DNA of 5,837 nucleotides from Hyphomicrobiales bacterium (GCA_026400425.1 JAPLPC010000598.1:1-5837), one strand, 5' to 3'; numbered from the stretch's first letter, positions 1-5,371 are shown. The notes: generated by a model not told the origin, from the letters alone. Program-made: numbers and translations.

Positions 1-230
1 TGCTGGGCGGCCTCCGCCTTGGCGAGGCGCAGCTTGCCGAGTTCCGAATAGACCTTCTCGGAGGCTTTCTCGCGGATGTGGCAGGTGTTGAGGATCACCA
101 GATCCGCGTCGTCGGCGTTCGCCGTCTCCACAAATCCCTCAGGGGCCAGCGTGTCCACCATGCGCTGCGCATCGTAGACGTTCATCTGGCAGCCAAAGGA
201 TTTGATATGCAGCTTGCGCGGCGCGGTCAT
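1..230 (-). CDS. miaB: MiaB, tRNA-2-methylthio-N6-dimethylallyladenosine synthase (N-terminal fragment)
   Basis: MiaB is a cytoplasmic radical-SAM methylthiotransferase that converts i6A to ms2i6A at position 37 of tRNAs reading UNN codons. Only the first 76 codons are in the window, and the gene continues past the left edge. The visible part belongs to the N-terminal UPF0004 (MTTase) domain. It begins MTAPRKLHIKSFGCQMN and includes LNTCHIREKA. Cys14 and Cys50 are the first two of the three conserved cysteines that hold the auxiliary [4Fe-4S] cluster; the third cysteine and the radical-SAM CxxxCxxC lie outside. The ATG at 228-230 matches the usual family start and follows a weak CAGG ribosome-binding sequence at 235-238. 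The gene lies downstream of the fur/HAD genes on the same strand, with a 118-bp gap, so it may have its own promoter. Identification is firm from the motifs. Confidence 0.95.
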   Translation of the reverse strand, partial: MTAPRKLHIKSFGCQMNVYDAQRMVDTLAPEGFVETANADDADLVILNTCHIREKASEKVYSELGKLRLAKAEAAQ

Positions 231-348
231 GAAACCTGACAATTGAGGATAGCGCGTCTCGCGCATGAGTATGGGTACAGACCCTGCAGTTATAGGCTTG
301 CGCCCACAAAATCCAGCGCCACAAGCAAAATATAACCGTTACAACGGG
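231..348 (-). promoter_or_regulatory. Leader/promoter region of miaB (candidate)
   Basis: This is the gap between the broken HAD gene and miaB. On the minus strand a TATAAC hexamer at 289-294 could be a -10 element about 60 nt upstream of the miaB start, but no good -35 sits at the right distance. The presumed transcript would contain two small inverted repeats: GCGCG-TCT-CGCGC at 252-264 and GGGT-4nt-ACCC at 273-284. No function can be assigned to either. The promoter call rests only on position and the single hexamer. Confidence 0.25.
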
Positions 349-350
349 TT
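327..350 (-). terminator. Weak intrinsic terminator-like hairpin after the fur/HAD genes
   Basis: Read on the minus strand, AACCCGT (344-350) and ACGGTT (334-339) can pair around a TGTA loop with one bulged C. ATATTTTG follows (326-333). The structure overlaps the stop codon of the broken HAD gene. The stem is short and only moderately GC-rich, so termination would be inefficient at best. It may mark the end of the tsaB-rimI-fur-HAD transcript. Confidence 0.25.
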
Positions 351-971
351 ACGCCGGGTCGAAGGCCCGTGTTCCGGGCCGGCCGGCGGCGATCAGGCCC
401 GGCAGCCGCTGCATGTCGTCGAACACCAGATGGGCGCCGGTGGCTTGTAGTGCGGCCGCGGTGTCTGCCCCGCAATGGGCGCCGCCATGGAAACCGAACA
501 CCGTCATGCCCGCCGCGGCGGCGCCGGTGACGCCGTGGATGCTGTCCTCGATCACCACGCAACGGGCGGGATCGGCGCCCATCTGCGCTGCGGCGAACAG
601 GAACAGGTCGGGCGCCGGCTTGCCGCGCTCCACCTGCAGTCCCGAATACACGATGACGCCACGCATTTTTTGTGGCTAAGCCCGGCCAGCACCTCGGCGA
701 TGCCCGCCACCGGCTGTAGTTGCGCGCCGAACACCCGGTCGATGGTCGCCTTTAGTTCGACGGTGTAGTCGTCCGGCAATACGCGGCCCAGTTCGGCCTC
801 GACTTCGGCCCGCGCCTCGCGTGCCGAGCGGCCGAGAAAGCGCTCATGCACCTGCGCGGTGGTGATCGGATAGCCATAAGCCGTCAGCACCTCCGCATGC
901 ACCACGCAGGCCAGCGCCTCGCTGTCGACCAGCACGCCGTCGCAATCGAAGATGACGAGGTCGAAGCTCAC
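349..971 (-). pseudogene. HAD-superfamily hydrolase (phosphoglycolate/beta-phosphoglucomutase-like), broken by internal deletion and frameshift
   Basis: Intact relatives are cytoplasmic phosphatases or phosphomutases of HAD subfamily I that act on small phosphorylated metabolites. The first reading frame (GTG start at 971) gives VIFDCDGVLVDSE with motif I Asp9 and Asp11, then a helical cap, and reaches the motif II strand CVASS near 651-665. It then loses homology and reads on to a stop at 552. The rest of the protein is in another frame ending at 349: VERGKPAPDLFLFAA (motif III Lys, codon 619-621) and CVVIEDS (motif IV). In the family about 20-25 residues separate the motif II strand from the GKPAPD segment. 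Here CVASS and YSGLQVERGKPAPD are almost adjacent. This points to a deletion of very roughly 65-75 bp, not divisible by three, around 645-660, not merely a one-base error. The GTG start overlaps the fur TGA as GTGA, so the gene was translationally coupled to fur. The visible pieces plus the gap would make about 230 residues, normal for the family. The substrate is unknown. Confidence 0.85.
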
Positions 972-1420
972 TGCTCGGACTTATCCTCGTCGAGCGGCAC
1001 GCAGTACAGTTCGAGCCGGTGATCGACCAGTTTGTAGCCGAGCTTGGCGGCGACCTCGGCTTGCAGTTTCTCGATCGCCTCGGAGGTGAATTCGATCACG
1101 GTGCCGTCGCGCAGATTGATCAGATGATCGTGATGCGCGTCGCTCATGGTCTCGTAACGCGCGCGGCCCTCGCGGAAATCGTGACGCTCGATGATCCCAG
1201 CATCCTCGAACAATTTGACTGTGCGATACACCGTCGAGATCGAGATCTTGTCGTCGATGGCGACGCAGCGGCGATACAATTCCTCGACGTCGGGATGATC
1301 GTCGGCTTCCGCCAGCACGCGCGCGATCACGCGGCGCTGCTCGGTCATGCGCATGCCGGTGGCGGCGCAGCGCGTCTCGATGCTGCTGACCTTGGAAGAT
1401 GTCGATTTCAATGCCGTCAT
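968..1420 (-). CDS. fur: Fur/Mur-family metal-responsive transcriptional regulator
   Basis: This is a 150-residue dimeric DNA-binding repressor of the Fur family, controlling iron and/or manganese uptake genes. The N-terminal winged helix (about residues 15-85) contains TEQRRVIARVL and the recognition helix ISTVYRTVKLFEDAGII. The metal-binding dimerisation domain follows, with EGRARYE (84-90), HHDHLINLRDGTVIEF (96-111) and the C-terminal VDHRLELYC (132-140). His96, His97, His99, Glu110 and His134 are likely ligands. The CxxC found in enterobacterial Fur after HHDHL is absent, as is typical of rhizobial Fur/Mur proteins that sense Mn or Fe. The histidine pattern does not look like Irr or Zur. 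The frame is open far upstream, but the ATG at 1418-1420 gives the family length and lies in the gap after rimI. It overlaps the next gene by 4 nt. A hairpin in its leader could limit translation. Whether it should be called fur or mur cannot be settled from sequence alone. Confidence 0.93.
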   Translation of the reverse strand: MTALKSTSSKVSSIETRCAATGMRMTEQRRVIARVLAEADDHPDVEELYRRCVAIDDKISISTVYRTVKLFEDAGIIERHDFREGRARYETMSDAHHDHLINLRDGTVIEFTSEAIEKLQAEVAAKLGYKLVDHRLELYCVPLDEDKSEQ

Positions 1421-1422
1421 GG

Positions 1423-1457
1423 GTCCCGTCTCGCGTGGCTTCTTTTGCCACCGGGAC
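1423..1457 (-). promoter_or_regulatory. Hairpin in the rimI-fur spacer overlapping the fur ribosome-binding region
   Basis: On the minus strand, the arm GTCCCGGTGGC (1447-1457) pairs completely with GCCAC (1435-1439) plus CGGGAC (1423-1428). The loop is AAAAGAA, and a six-base bulge GCGAGA (1429-1434) lies on the 3' side. That makes 11 base pairs, and the structure ends two bases before the fur ATG. The likely Shine-Dalgarno bases (GAGACGGGA) lie in the bulge and lower stem. The pairing is read directly from the sequence; a regulatory role is inferred. Confidence 0.45.
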
Positions 1458-1461
1458 GCGC

Positions 1462-1950
1462 TCAGGACAAGTCGCGGCGCATGATCAGGGCGTTCAATTC
1501 GGTGCCGTCGGCGTCCTTGTAATAGCGCGCACGCTGGCCCACCACCGTGAAGCCTGTGCGCTCGTAGAGCCGTCGCGCCGGCGTGTTGTTTTCCTCGACT
1601 TCGAGGAAAACGGTGCGCACGCCGCGGCCCGCAAGATGGCCGAGATGGGTAACGAACAGGTCGCGCGACAATCCGCGCCCGCGCTGCTCCGGCGCCACGG
1701 CAATCGACAGGATTTCGGCTTCGTCGGCTGCTATCCGCGACGCCGCAAATCCGATCAGCCGGCGGCCCTGGCACAGCCGATGAATCAGCGTGTTGGATTC
1801 GCGCAGCATCTGGTCGAATTCGCCATCGCCCCAGCCGCGATGAAACGAGGCCGCATGCAGCCGTGCCAGTTGCGCCGAGTCCCGTGGCGATGCTGGCTCG
1901 ACCACTGCGGGCCGGCGGCGAAAGCGCTGCAACAAGCGATCGAAGATCAT
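1462..1950 (-). CDS. rimI: RimI-like GNAT protein N-acetyltransferase
   Basis: This is a 162-residue GNAT-fold acetyltransferase of the RimI type. In enterobacteria RimI acetylates the N-terminal alanine of ribosomal protein S18 with acetyl-CoA. Motif A is visible as LSIAVAPEQRGRGLSRDL (81-98), with the CoA pyrophosphate loop R90-x-x-G93-x-S95; serine replaces the usual Gly/Ala in the last position. FLEVEENNTPARRLYERTGF (115-134) matches the RimI block, with Glu117 and Tyr129 spaced like the catalytic Glu103 and Tyr115 of Salmonella RimI. The N-terminal MIFDRLLQRFRRRP is a basic extension. The ATG at 1948-1950 overlaps the tsaB TGA as ATGA, which fixes the start and indicates translational coupling; the longer open frame upstream is antisense-like sequence inside tsaB. 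tsaB-rimI adjacency is common in bacteria. The real substrate in this organism is not shown by the sequence. Confidence 0.92.
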   Translation of the reverse strand: MIFDRLLQRFRRRPAVVEPASPRDSAQLARLHAASFHRGWGDGEFDQMLRESNTLIHRLCQGRRLIGFAASRIAADEAEILSIAVAPEQRGRGLSRDLFVTHLGHLAGRGVRTVFLEVEENNTPARRLYERTGFTVVGQRARYYKDADGTELNALIMRRDLS

Positions 1951-2648
1951 GGCGCCGGCGGGGTTTGGCCAAGCGCGCCCATCAGGCTGGATTGCGGCTT
2001 GGCGTCGGGCGCGCGCAAATAGAACGGCCGTGCCAGCGCGGCCTGCGGATCGACGGCGGCACCGAGCCATGCCACCCAGGAAATCTCCGGGGCGGGCTGC
2101 TCGGTCACGGCAACCGGTTGGGGCGCATCGGCGGGCCAGCGCGCAGCCAGCATCGCGGCGGCATTGCCGATCAGGTGCGGCGCGCCGAACCGGGCCGCGT
2201 CGAGCGCTTCGTCGATCGGGATGACGCAAGGCCGCTGCAGCGACGTGCCATTGCCGCTGACCGCCTGGAAATACACGTGGTCATGGCGCGCATCGATCAC
2301 GGCGAGCACCGGCGCGTCGCCATTGCGGCTTACCAAGGGCGCGGCATAGGCGGCGAGGGTAGTGACGCCGACCACCGGCTTGGCGGCGGCGAGGCCGATG
2401 CCGCGGCCGGCCGACAGCCCGACGCGCAGGCCGGTGAAACTGCCGGGCCCGGTGGTGACGGCGATCCGATCGAGCTCCGCGAAGGCGGTACCTGACTGCT
2501 GCATCACCCGCGCCAGCAACGGCATCAGCGCCTCGGCGTGGCCGCGCTTCATCGGCAGCGATTCATGGGCGAGCAGTTGTCCGGTTCGGGTGTCGAGCAC
2601 GCCGGCGGCGCAGGCATCGAGGGCGGTATCGATGGCGAGAATGAGCAT
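1947..2648 (-). CDS. tsaB: TsaB (YeaZ), subunit of the tRNA t6A37 threonylcarbamoyl transferase complex
   Basis: TsaB dimerises with TsaD and, with TsaE, transfers the threonylcarbamoyl group to A37 of ANN-decoding tRNAs. It is an inactive ASKHA-fold paralogue of TsaD and acts in the cytoplasm. The 233-residue product is close to the E. coli length (231). It starts MLILAIDTALDACAAGV (first ASKHA strand) and continues with RGHAEALMP (35-43). The family signature TTGPGSFTGLR begins at residue 65, followed by GLSAGRGIG and a PVVGVTTL strand. VLAVIDARHDHVYFQ lies near 114-128 and FYLRAPDAKPQ near the C-terminus. The ATG at 2646-2648 was chosen because the ASKHA strand begins there; the upstream in-frame MCHCPAW... 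sequence has no family match. No strong Shine-Dalgarno sequence is visible. The gene heads the tsaB-rimI-fur-HAD operon, and its promoter should lie in 2649-2992. Confidence 0.95.
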   Translation of the reverse strand: MLILAIDTALDACAAGVLDTRTGQLLAHESLPMKRGHAEALMPLLARVMQQSGTAFAELDRIAVTTGPGSFTGLRVGLSAGRGIGLAAAKPVVGVTTLAAYAAPLVSRNGDAPVLAVIDARHDHVYFQAVSGNGTSLQRPCVIPIDEALDAARFGAPHLIGNAAAMLAARWPADAPQPVAVTEQPAPEISWVAWLGAAVDPQAALARPFYLRAPDAKPQSSLMGALGQTPPAP

Positions 2649-2779
2649 GTCAGCAGCGGGTCCGTGGCACCGGCAAGGCGCAGGTTGATTGGCTCGCACA
2701 ATATACCAAGCCGGGCAATGGCACACGACGCCCGGGCCGCGCCTTCGCCCGGCCGGCGCATCCGTATGCCTAAATTGCC

Positions 2780-2798
2780 TATCTTTGCGACAAAGATA
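2780..2798. promoter_or_regulatory. Perfect 19-bp palindrome, candidate operator
   Basis: TATCTTTG-CGA-CAAAGATA is a perfect 8-bp inverted repeat with a 3-bp centre in an AT-rich pocket of an otherwise GC-rich intergenic region. It is about 130 bp upstream of tsaB and 195 bp upstream of the transducer start. There is no T-run after either arm, so a terminator is unlikely; a site for a dimeric regulator fits better. It is not an FNR/FixK box (TTGAT-N4-ATCAA) and not a recognisable Fur box or Irr ICE motif. The regulator is unknown. Confidence 0.45.
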
Positions 2799-2896
2799 TT
2801 AGACGGACCGGTGACAACGGCGCGCGACCTTGTAACGGCTGCCTCGACGCGTTGGTGTTCCGACGCGGCGATCTATCGCCGCTTGTGAGAACATTT

Positions 2897-2904
2897 TTAA
2901 CCAT
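2897..2904 (+). promoter_or_regulatory. Candidate CtrA half-site (TTAACCAT)
   Basis: TTAACCAT matches the 8-mer CtrA half-site described in alphaproteobacteria, where CtrA controls many motility and chemotaxis genes. It lies about 90 bp before the transducer start, a plausible distance. The second TTAA of the full TTAA-N7-TTAA site is missing, and a single 8-mer can occur by chance. Confidence 0.2.
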
Positions 2905-2992
2905 CGGTTTCACATGGTGGAACGGGGGATGGCCGTCGCGGTTATTGCGCACCGAAGCTCCATTACTCCAGGCATTTTCAGAAAGTCATTCG

Positions 2993-4672
2993 ATGTTTCA
3001 ATGGTTGAAGGCGAACGCAGCGCGCAGTGCGCTCGCCCAGGCGATGGCGTTCGACAAATCGCAGGCACTCATCGAATTCGCTCTTGATGGGACGATCGTC
3101 ACGGCCAATGAGAACTACCTGGCTACGATGGGCTATGTGCTCGGCGACATTCACGGCAGGCACCACAGCATGCTGGTGTCGCCGCATCACCGCGACAGCG
3201 CGGCATATCGCGAATTCTGGGCGGCGTTGAATCTCGGCGTTCATCAGTCCGGCGAATTCAAGCGCCTCGGCAGCAATGGCCGCGAGGTCTGGTTCCAGGG
3301 GGCCTACAATCCGATCCTGGACGACGCCGGCAAGCCGGTCAGGGTCGTCCAATCCTGCAACGACATCACCGCGCAGAAATTGCGCAGCCTGGACGACAGC
3401 GGCAAGGTCGCGGCGATCGAACGCTCGCAGGCGATGATCGAGTTCGATCTGGACGGCACGATCCTGTCAGCCAACCAGCTGTTCCTCGATACCATGGGCT
3501 ATGTGCTGCAGGACATTCGCGGCAAGCATCACAGCATGTTCGTGCTGCCGGCCGATCGCGACAGCTCTTCTTACCGTGCGTTTTGGGCGGCGCTCAATCG
3601 CGGCGAATCTCAGGCTGCGGAGTTCAAGCGGGTCGGCAAGGGTGGCGCGGAAGTGTGGATCCTGGCCACCTACAATCCAATTCTCGATGAGAGCGGCAAG
3701 CCCATCAAGATCGTCAAATTTGCTTCGGACGTGACCGAGCAGAAGCTGCTTGCGGCGAACTTCTCCGGTCAGATCGAGGCGATCGGCAAATCGCAGGCGG
3801 TGATCGAATTCAATCTCGATGGCACCGTGCTCAATGCCAACGACAATTTCCTGTCGGTGCTGGGTTATGCGCTATCCGAGATTCAAGGCAAGCATCACAG
3901 CATGTTCGTGCCGGTCGAAGAGCGGGGCGGCGACGCCTATGCCGCGTTCTGGGCAAGCCTGCGACGTGGCGACTATCAGACCGCCGAATATCAACGCGTC
4001 GGCAAGAACGGCAGGCAGGTCTGGATTCAGGCGTCGTATAATCCGATCATGGATCTCAACGGCCAGCCCTACAAGGTCGTGAAATATGCGTCCGATGTCA
4101 CCGCGCAGGTGATCGCGCGCATGAAAAGCGAGCGCGTCCGCGGCATGATGGAATCAGTCGCTGCAGGTGCCGAGGAACTGAGCGCGTCGGTGCGTGAGAT
4201 TTCCGACACCATGGTGAAGTCGCGCGACACCGCGATGTCCGCGGTCGGCAAGGTCGATGTCGCCGATGGTCAGGCGCAACGTCTCACCTCGGCGGCCCAG
4301 GCGATGAGCGGCATCGTCGAGTTGATCGGCAATATCACCGGGCAAATCAATCTGCTCGCCCTCAATGCGACGATCGAATCCGCCCGTGCCGGCGAAGCCG
4401 GTCGTGGATTTGCGGTGGTCGCCTCGGAGGTCAAGAACCTCGCCACTCAGGCCAAACAGGCGACCGATCGGATTTCCAACGAGATCAGCAGCCTGAATGG
4501 TATTTCGAGCGACGTCGTCCATGCGCTGAATGCGATCAAAACCGAGATTCAAAGCGTCAGCGAATATGTCAATGCCACCGCAGCCGCCGTCGAGCAGCAA
4601 AGCGTGGTGACCAGTGGGATGTCGAACAGCATGCTGCGCGCGGCGGAAGAAGCCGCCAGTATCGGACACTGA
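2993..4672 (+). CDS. Soluble methyl-accepting chemotaxis-type transducer with three tandem PAS domains
   Basis: The product is a 559-residue cytoplasmic signal transducer with no hydrophobic segment, so it likely senses an intracellular cue. Three PAS domains occupy roughly residues 20-128, 142-250 and 264-372. Each has IEF-x-LDGT, MGY/LGY, G[RK]HHSM (His57/58, 179/180, 301/302), FWA.L, a VW tryptophan (100, 222, 344), YNPI and a closing D[IV]T. The signalling domain (about 378-559) carries the canonical hairpin tip: INLLALNATIESARAG at 452-467, then RGFAVVASEVKNLATQAK. Helical arms of about 85-90 residues flank it, so it should bind CheA/CheW. No C-terminal NWETF-type CheR-docking pentapeptide is present. 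The architecture resembles Pseudomonas BdlA (two PAS plus MCP domain), linked to biofilm dispersion, and Aer-like energy-taxis receptors. Whether these PAS domains bind heme, flavin or nothing is not evident. The ATG at 2993 was chosen because the upstream frame is not PAS- or MCP-like; its ribosome-binding site is weak. The gene is convergent with nfu and opposite to all its neighbours. Confidence 0.92.
   Translation: MFQWLKANAARSALAQAMAFDKSQALIEFALDGTIVTANENYLATMGYVLGDIHGRHHSMLVSPHHRDSAAYREFWAALNLGVHQSGEFKRLGSNGREVWFQGAYNPILDDAGKPVRVVQSCNDITAQKLRSLDDSGKVAAIERSQAMIEFDLDGTILSANQLFLDTMGYVLQDIRGKHHSMFVLPADRDSSSYRAFWAALNRGESQAAEFKRVGKGGAEVWILATYNPILDESGKPIKIVKFASDVTEQKLLAANFSGQIEAIGKSQAVIEFNLDGTVLNANDNFLSVLGYALSEIQGKHHSMFVPVEERGGDAYAAFWASLRRGDYQTAEYQRVGKNGRQVWIQASYNPIMDLNGQPYKVVKYASDVTAQVIARMKSERVRGMMESVAAGAEELSASVREISDTMVKSRDTAMSAVGKVDVADGQAQRLTSAAQAMSGIVELIGNITGQINLLALNATIESARAGEAGRGFAVVASEVKNLATQAKQATDRISNEISSLNGISSDVVHALNAIKTEIQSVSEYVNATAAAVEQQSVVTSGMSNSMLRAAEEAASIGH
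3062..4120 (+). repeat. Three tandem in-frame PAS repeats with an exact 366-bp period
   Basis: Equivalent codons fall exactly 366 bp (122 residues) apart: the CAG of SQA[LMV]IEF lies at 3062, 3428 and 3794. The histidine-pair and YNPI segments keep the same offset. The linker between PAS domains (SG[KQ]..AI..SQ) is part of the unit. Copies 2 and 3 share an identical 24-nt stretch at 3521-3544 and 3887-3910. No indels are needed to align the copies over most of their length. The third unit ends at about DVTAQ, where the MCP domain begins. Confidence 0.85.
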
Positions 4673-4680
4673 TGCCCCGA

Positions 4681-4706
4681 ACTTCTCCCCGCGAGCGGGG
4701 AGAAGT
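4681..4706. terminator. Perfect 11-bp hairpin between convergent genes, possible bidirectional terminator
   Basis: ACTTCTCCCCG (4681-4691) and CGGGGAGAAGT (4696-4706) form a perfect stem around CGAG. It begins 9 nt after the transducer stop and ends 5 nt before the nfu stop on the other strand. The position suits a terminator for both genes. However, neither strand has a T-run after the stem (plus strand: AAAACTAC), so it may instead be an RNA 3'-end stabiliser. Similar CTTCTCCCCGC/GCGGGGAGAAG palindromes recur between genes in rhizobial genomes, so it may also be a dispersed repeat. Confidence 0.5.
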
Positions 4707-4710
4707 AAAA

Positions 4711-5277
4711 CTACATCGGGCGGACTTCCTGCACTTCCGGCACGAAATGCTTGAGCAGGTTCTGGATGCCGTGCTGCAGCGTCGCGGTCGAGGACGGGCA
4801 GCCGGCGCAGGAACCCTTCATGGCCAGATAGACGATGCCGTCCTTGAAGCCGCGGAAGGTGATGTCGCCGCCGTCATTGGCGACGGCCGGGCGCACCCGC
4901 GTCTCGATCAGATCCTTGATCGTGTCCACGGTCTCGGCATCGGTCTCGTCGAAGAACTCGTCTTCGTCGGAGATGTCGCCTTCCGGCGCACTGCCATCGG
5001 CGAGCAACGGCGCGCCCGACATGTAGTGTTCCATGATGGCGCCGAGGATTGCCGGCTTGAGGTGCTGCCAGTCGCTGTCGTCCTTGGTGACGGTGACGAA
5101 ATCGGCGCCGTAGAACACGCCGGTGACGCCTTTCACGGCGAACAGTTTTTCCGCCAGCGGCGAACGCGCGGCGGCGTCCGGCGTGGTGAATTCCATGGTG
5201 CCGCTGGTGAGCACGTCCCGGCCCGGAATGAACTTCAGCGTGGCGGGATTCGGGGTGGCTTCGGTCTGGATGAACAT
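4711..5277 (-). CDS. NifU-like (Nfu) iron-sulfur cluster scaffold/carrier protein
   Basis: Nfu proteins hold a [4Fe-4S] cluster, usually at a dimer interface, and pass it to apo-enzymes in the cytoplasm. The 188-residue product has an N-terminal Nfu_N domain (about 1-87, starting MFIQTEATPNPATLKFIPG). An acidic linker follows (EGDISDEDEFFDETDAE, about 99-115). The C-terminal NifU domain (about 116-183) contains VRPAVANDGGDI and the cluster motif GSCAGCPSS with Cys157 and Cys160. This is the arrangement of mitochondrial NFU1 and its alphaproteobacterial relatives; it is not the nitrogenase-specific NifU with IscU and ferredoxin domains. The ATG at 5275-5277 follows a good AGGAG at 5284-5288 with a 6-nt spacer. 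E. coli NfuA is known to help supply clusters to MiaB, and miaB lies nearby, so a functional link is plausible but inferred. usp lies upstream on the same strand, separated by a repeat element. Confidence 0.95.
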   Translation of the reverse strand: MFIQTEATPNPATLKFIPGRDVLTSGTMEFTTPDAAARSPLAEKLFAVKGVTGVFYGADFVTVTKDDSDWQHLKPAILGAIMEHYMSGAPLLADGSAPEGDISDEDEFFDETDAETVDTIKDLIETRVRPAVANDGGDITFRGFKDGIVYLAMKGSCAGCPSSTATLQHGIQNLLKHFVPEVQEVRPM

Positions 5278-5371
5278 CGATCTCTCCTGCGTCGCCGGTT
5301 CAAGGCCGGCACGTGGGGTATGGGGTAGCAGATGGCGATGAAAAACGCACGAATCAAGGGAGTTTCAAAGC

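Larger units (their letters stand above)
2649..2992. other. Divergent intergenic region between tsaB and the PAS-transducer gene
   Basis: This 344-bp stretch must hold promoters for tsaB (minus) and the transducer (plus). On the minus strand TATATT at 2699-2704 is a possible -10 about 50 nt before tsaB, with no convincing -35. A GC-rich inverted repeat CCGGGC...GCCCGG lies at 2732-2752. A perfect palindrome lies at 2780-2798, and TTAACCAT at 2897-2904. AGAAAG at 2980-2985 is a weak ribosome-binding candidate, 7 nt before the ATG at 2993. The transducer frame is open back to 2852, but that extension shows no recognisable domain. I see no RNA gene or other coding region here. Confidence 0.55.

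Noticed and set aside
1421..1972. Long upstream extension of the fur reading frame (a 334-residue open frame starting at 1972)
   Set aside because: The extension lies antisense-free but out of frame within rimI, is Arg/Ala-rich with no domain, and family length plus the rimI-fur gap place the start at 1420.
1951..2229. N-terminal extension of the rimI frame up to 2229
   Set aside because: It overlaps the well-supported tsaB coding sequence in another frame; the ATGA overlap at 1947-1950 and GNAT domain boundaries set the start at 1950.
1019..2495. Long plus-strand open frames opposite fur, rimI and tsaB (1019-1522, 1399-2022, 1863-2495)
   Set aside because: They are antisense shadows of high-GC coding sequence, with low-complexity Arg/Gly/Ala composition and no recognisable domains.
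2780..2798. FNR/FixK-type anaerobox reading of the palindrome
   Set aside because: The half-sites would need TTGAT-N4-ATCAA; here TTTG and CAAA are only 3 bp apart and the flanks do not match.
2852..2992. N-terminal extension of the transducer starting at 2852
   Set aside because: The 47 extra residues show no PAS, membrane-anchor or conserved pattern, and this stretch holds candidate regulatory sites; the ATG at 2993 is closer to the first PAS domain and has a weak ribosome-binding sequence.
2650..2992. Sigma-54 or sigma-28 promoter for the transducer
   Set aside because: TGGCAC occurs near 2665 and 2719 but without a correctly spaced TTGC, and TAAA at 2771 has no GCCGATAA at the required distance.
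4672..5328. 218-residue plus-strand open frame opposite nfu
   Set aside because: It is the complement of a clear Nfu gene and has no family features of its own.
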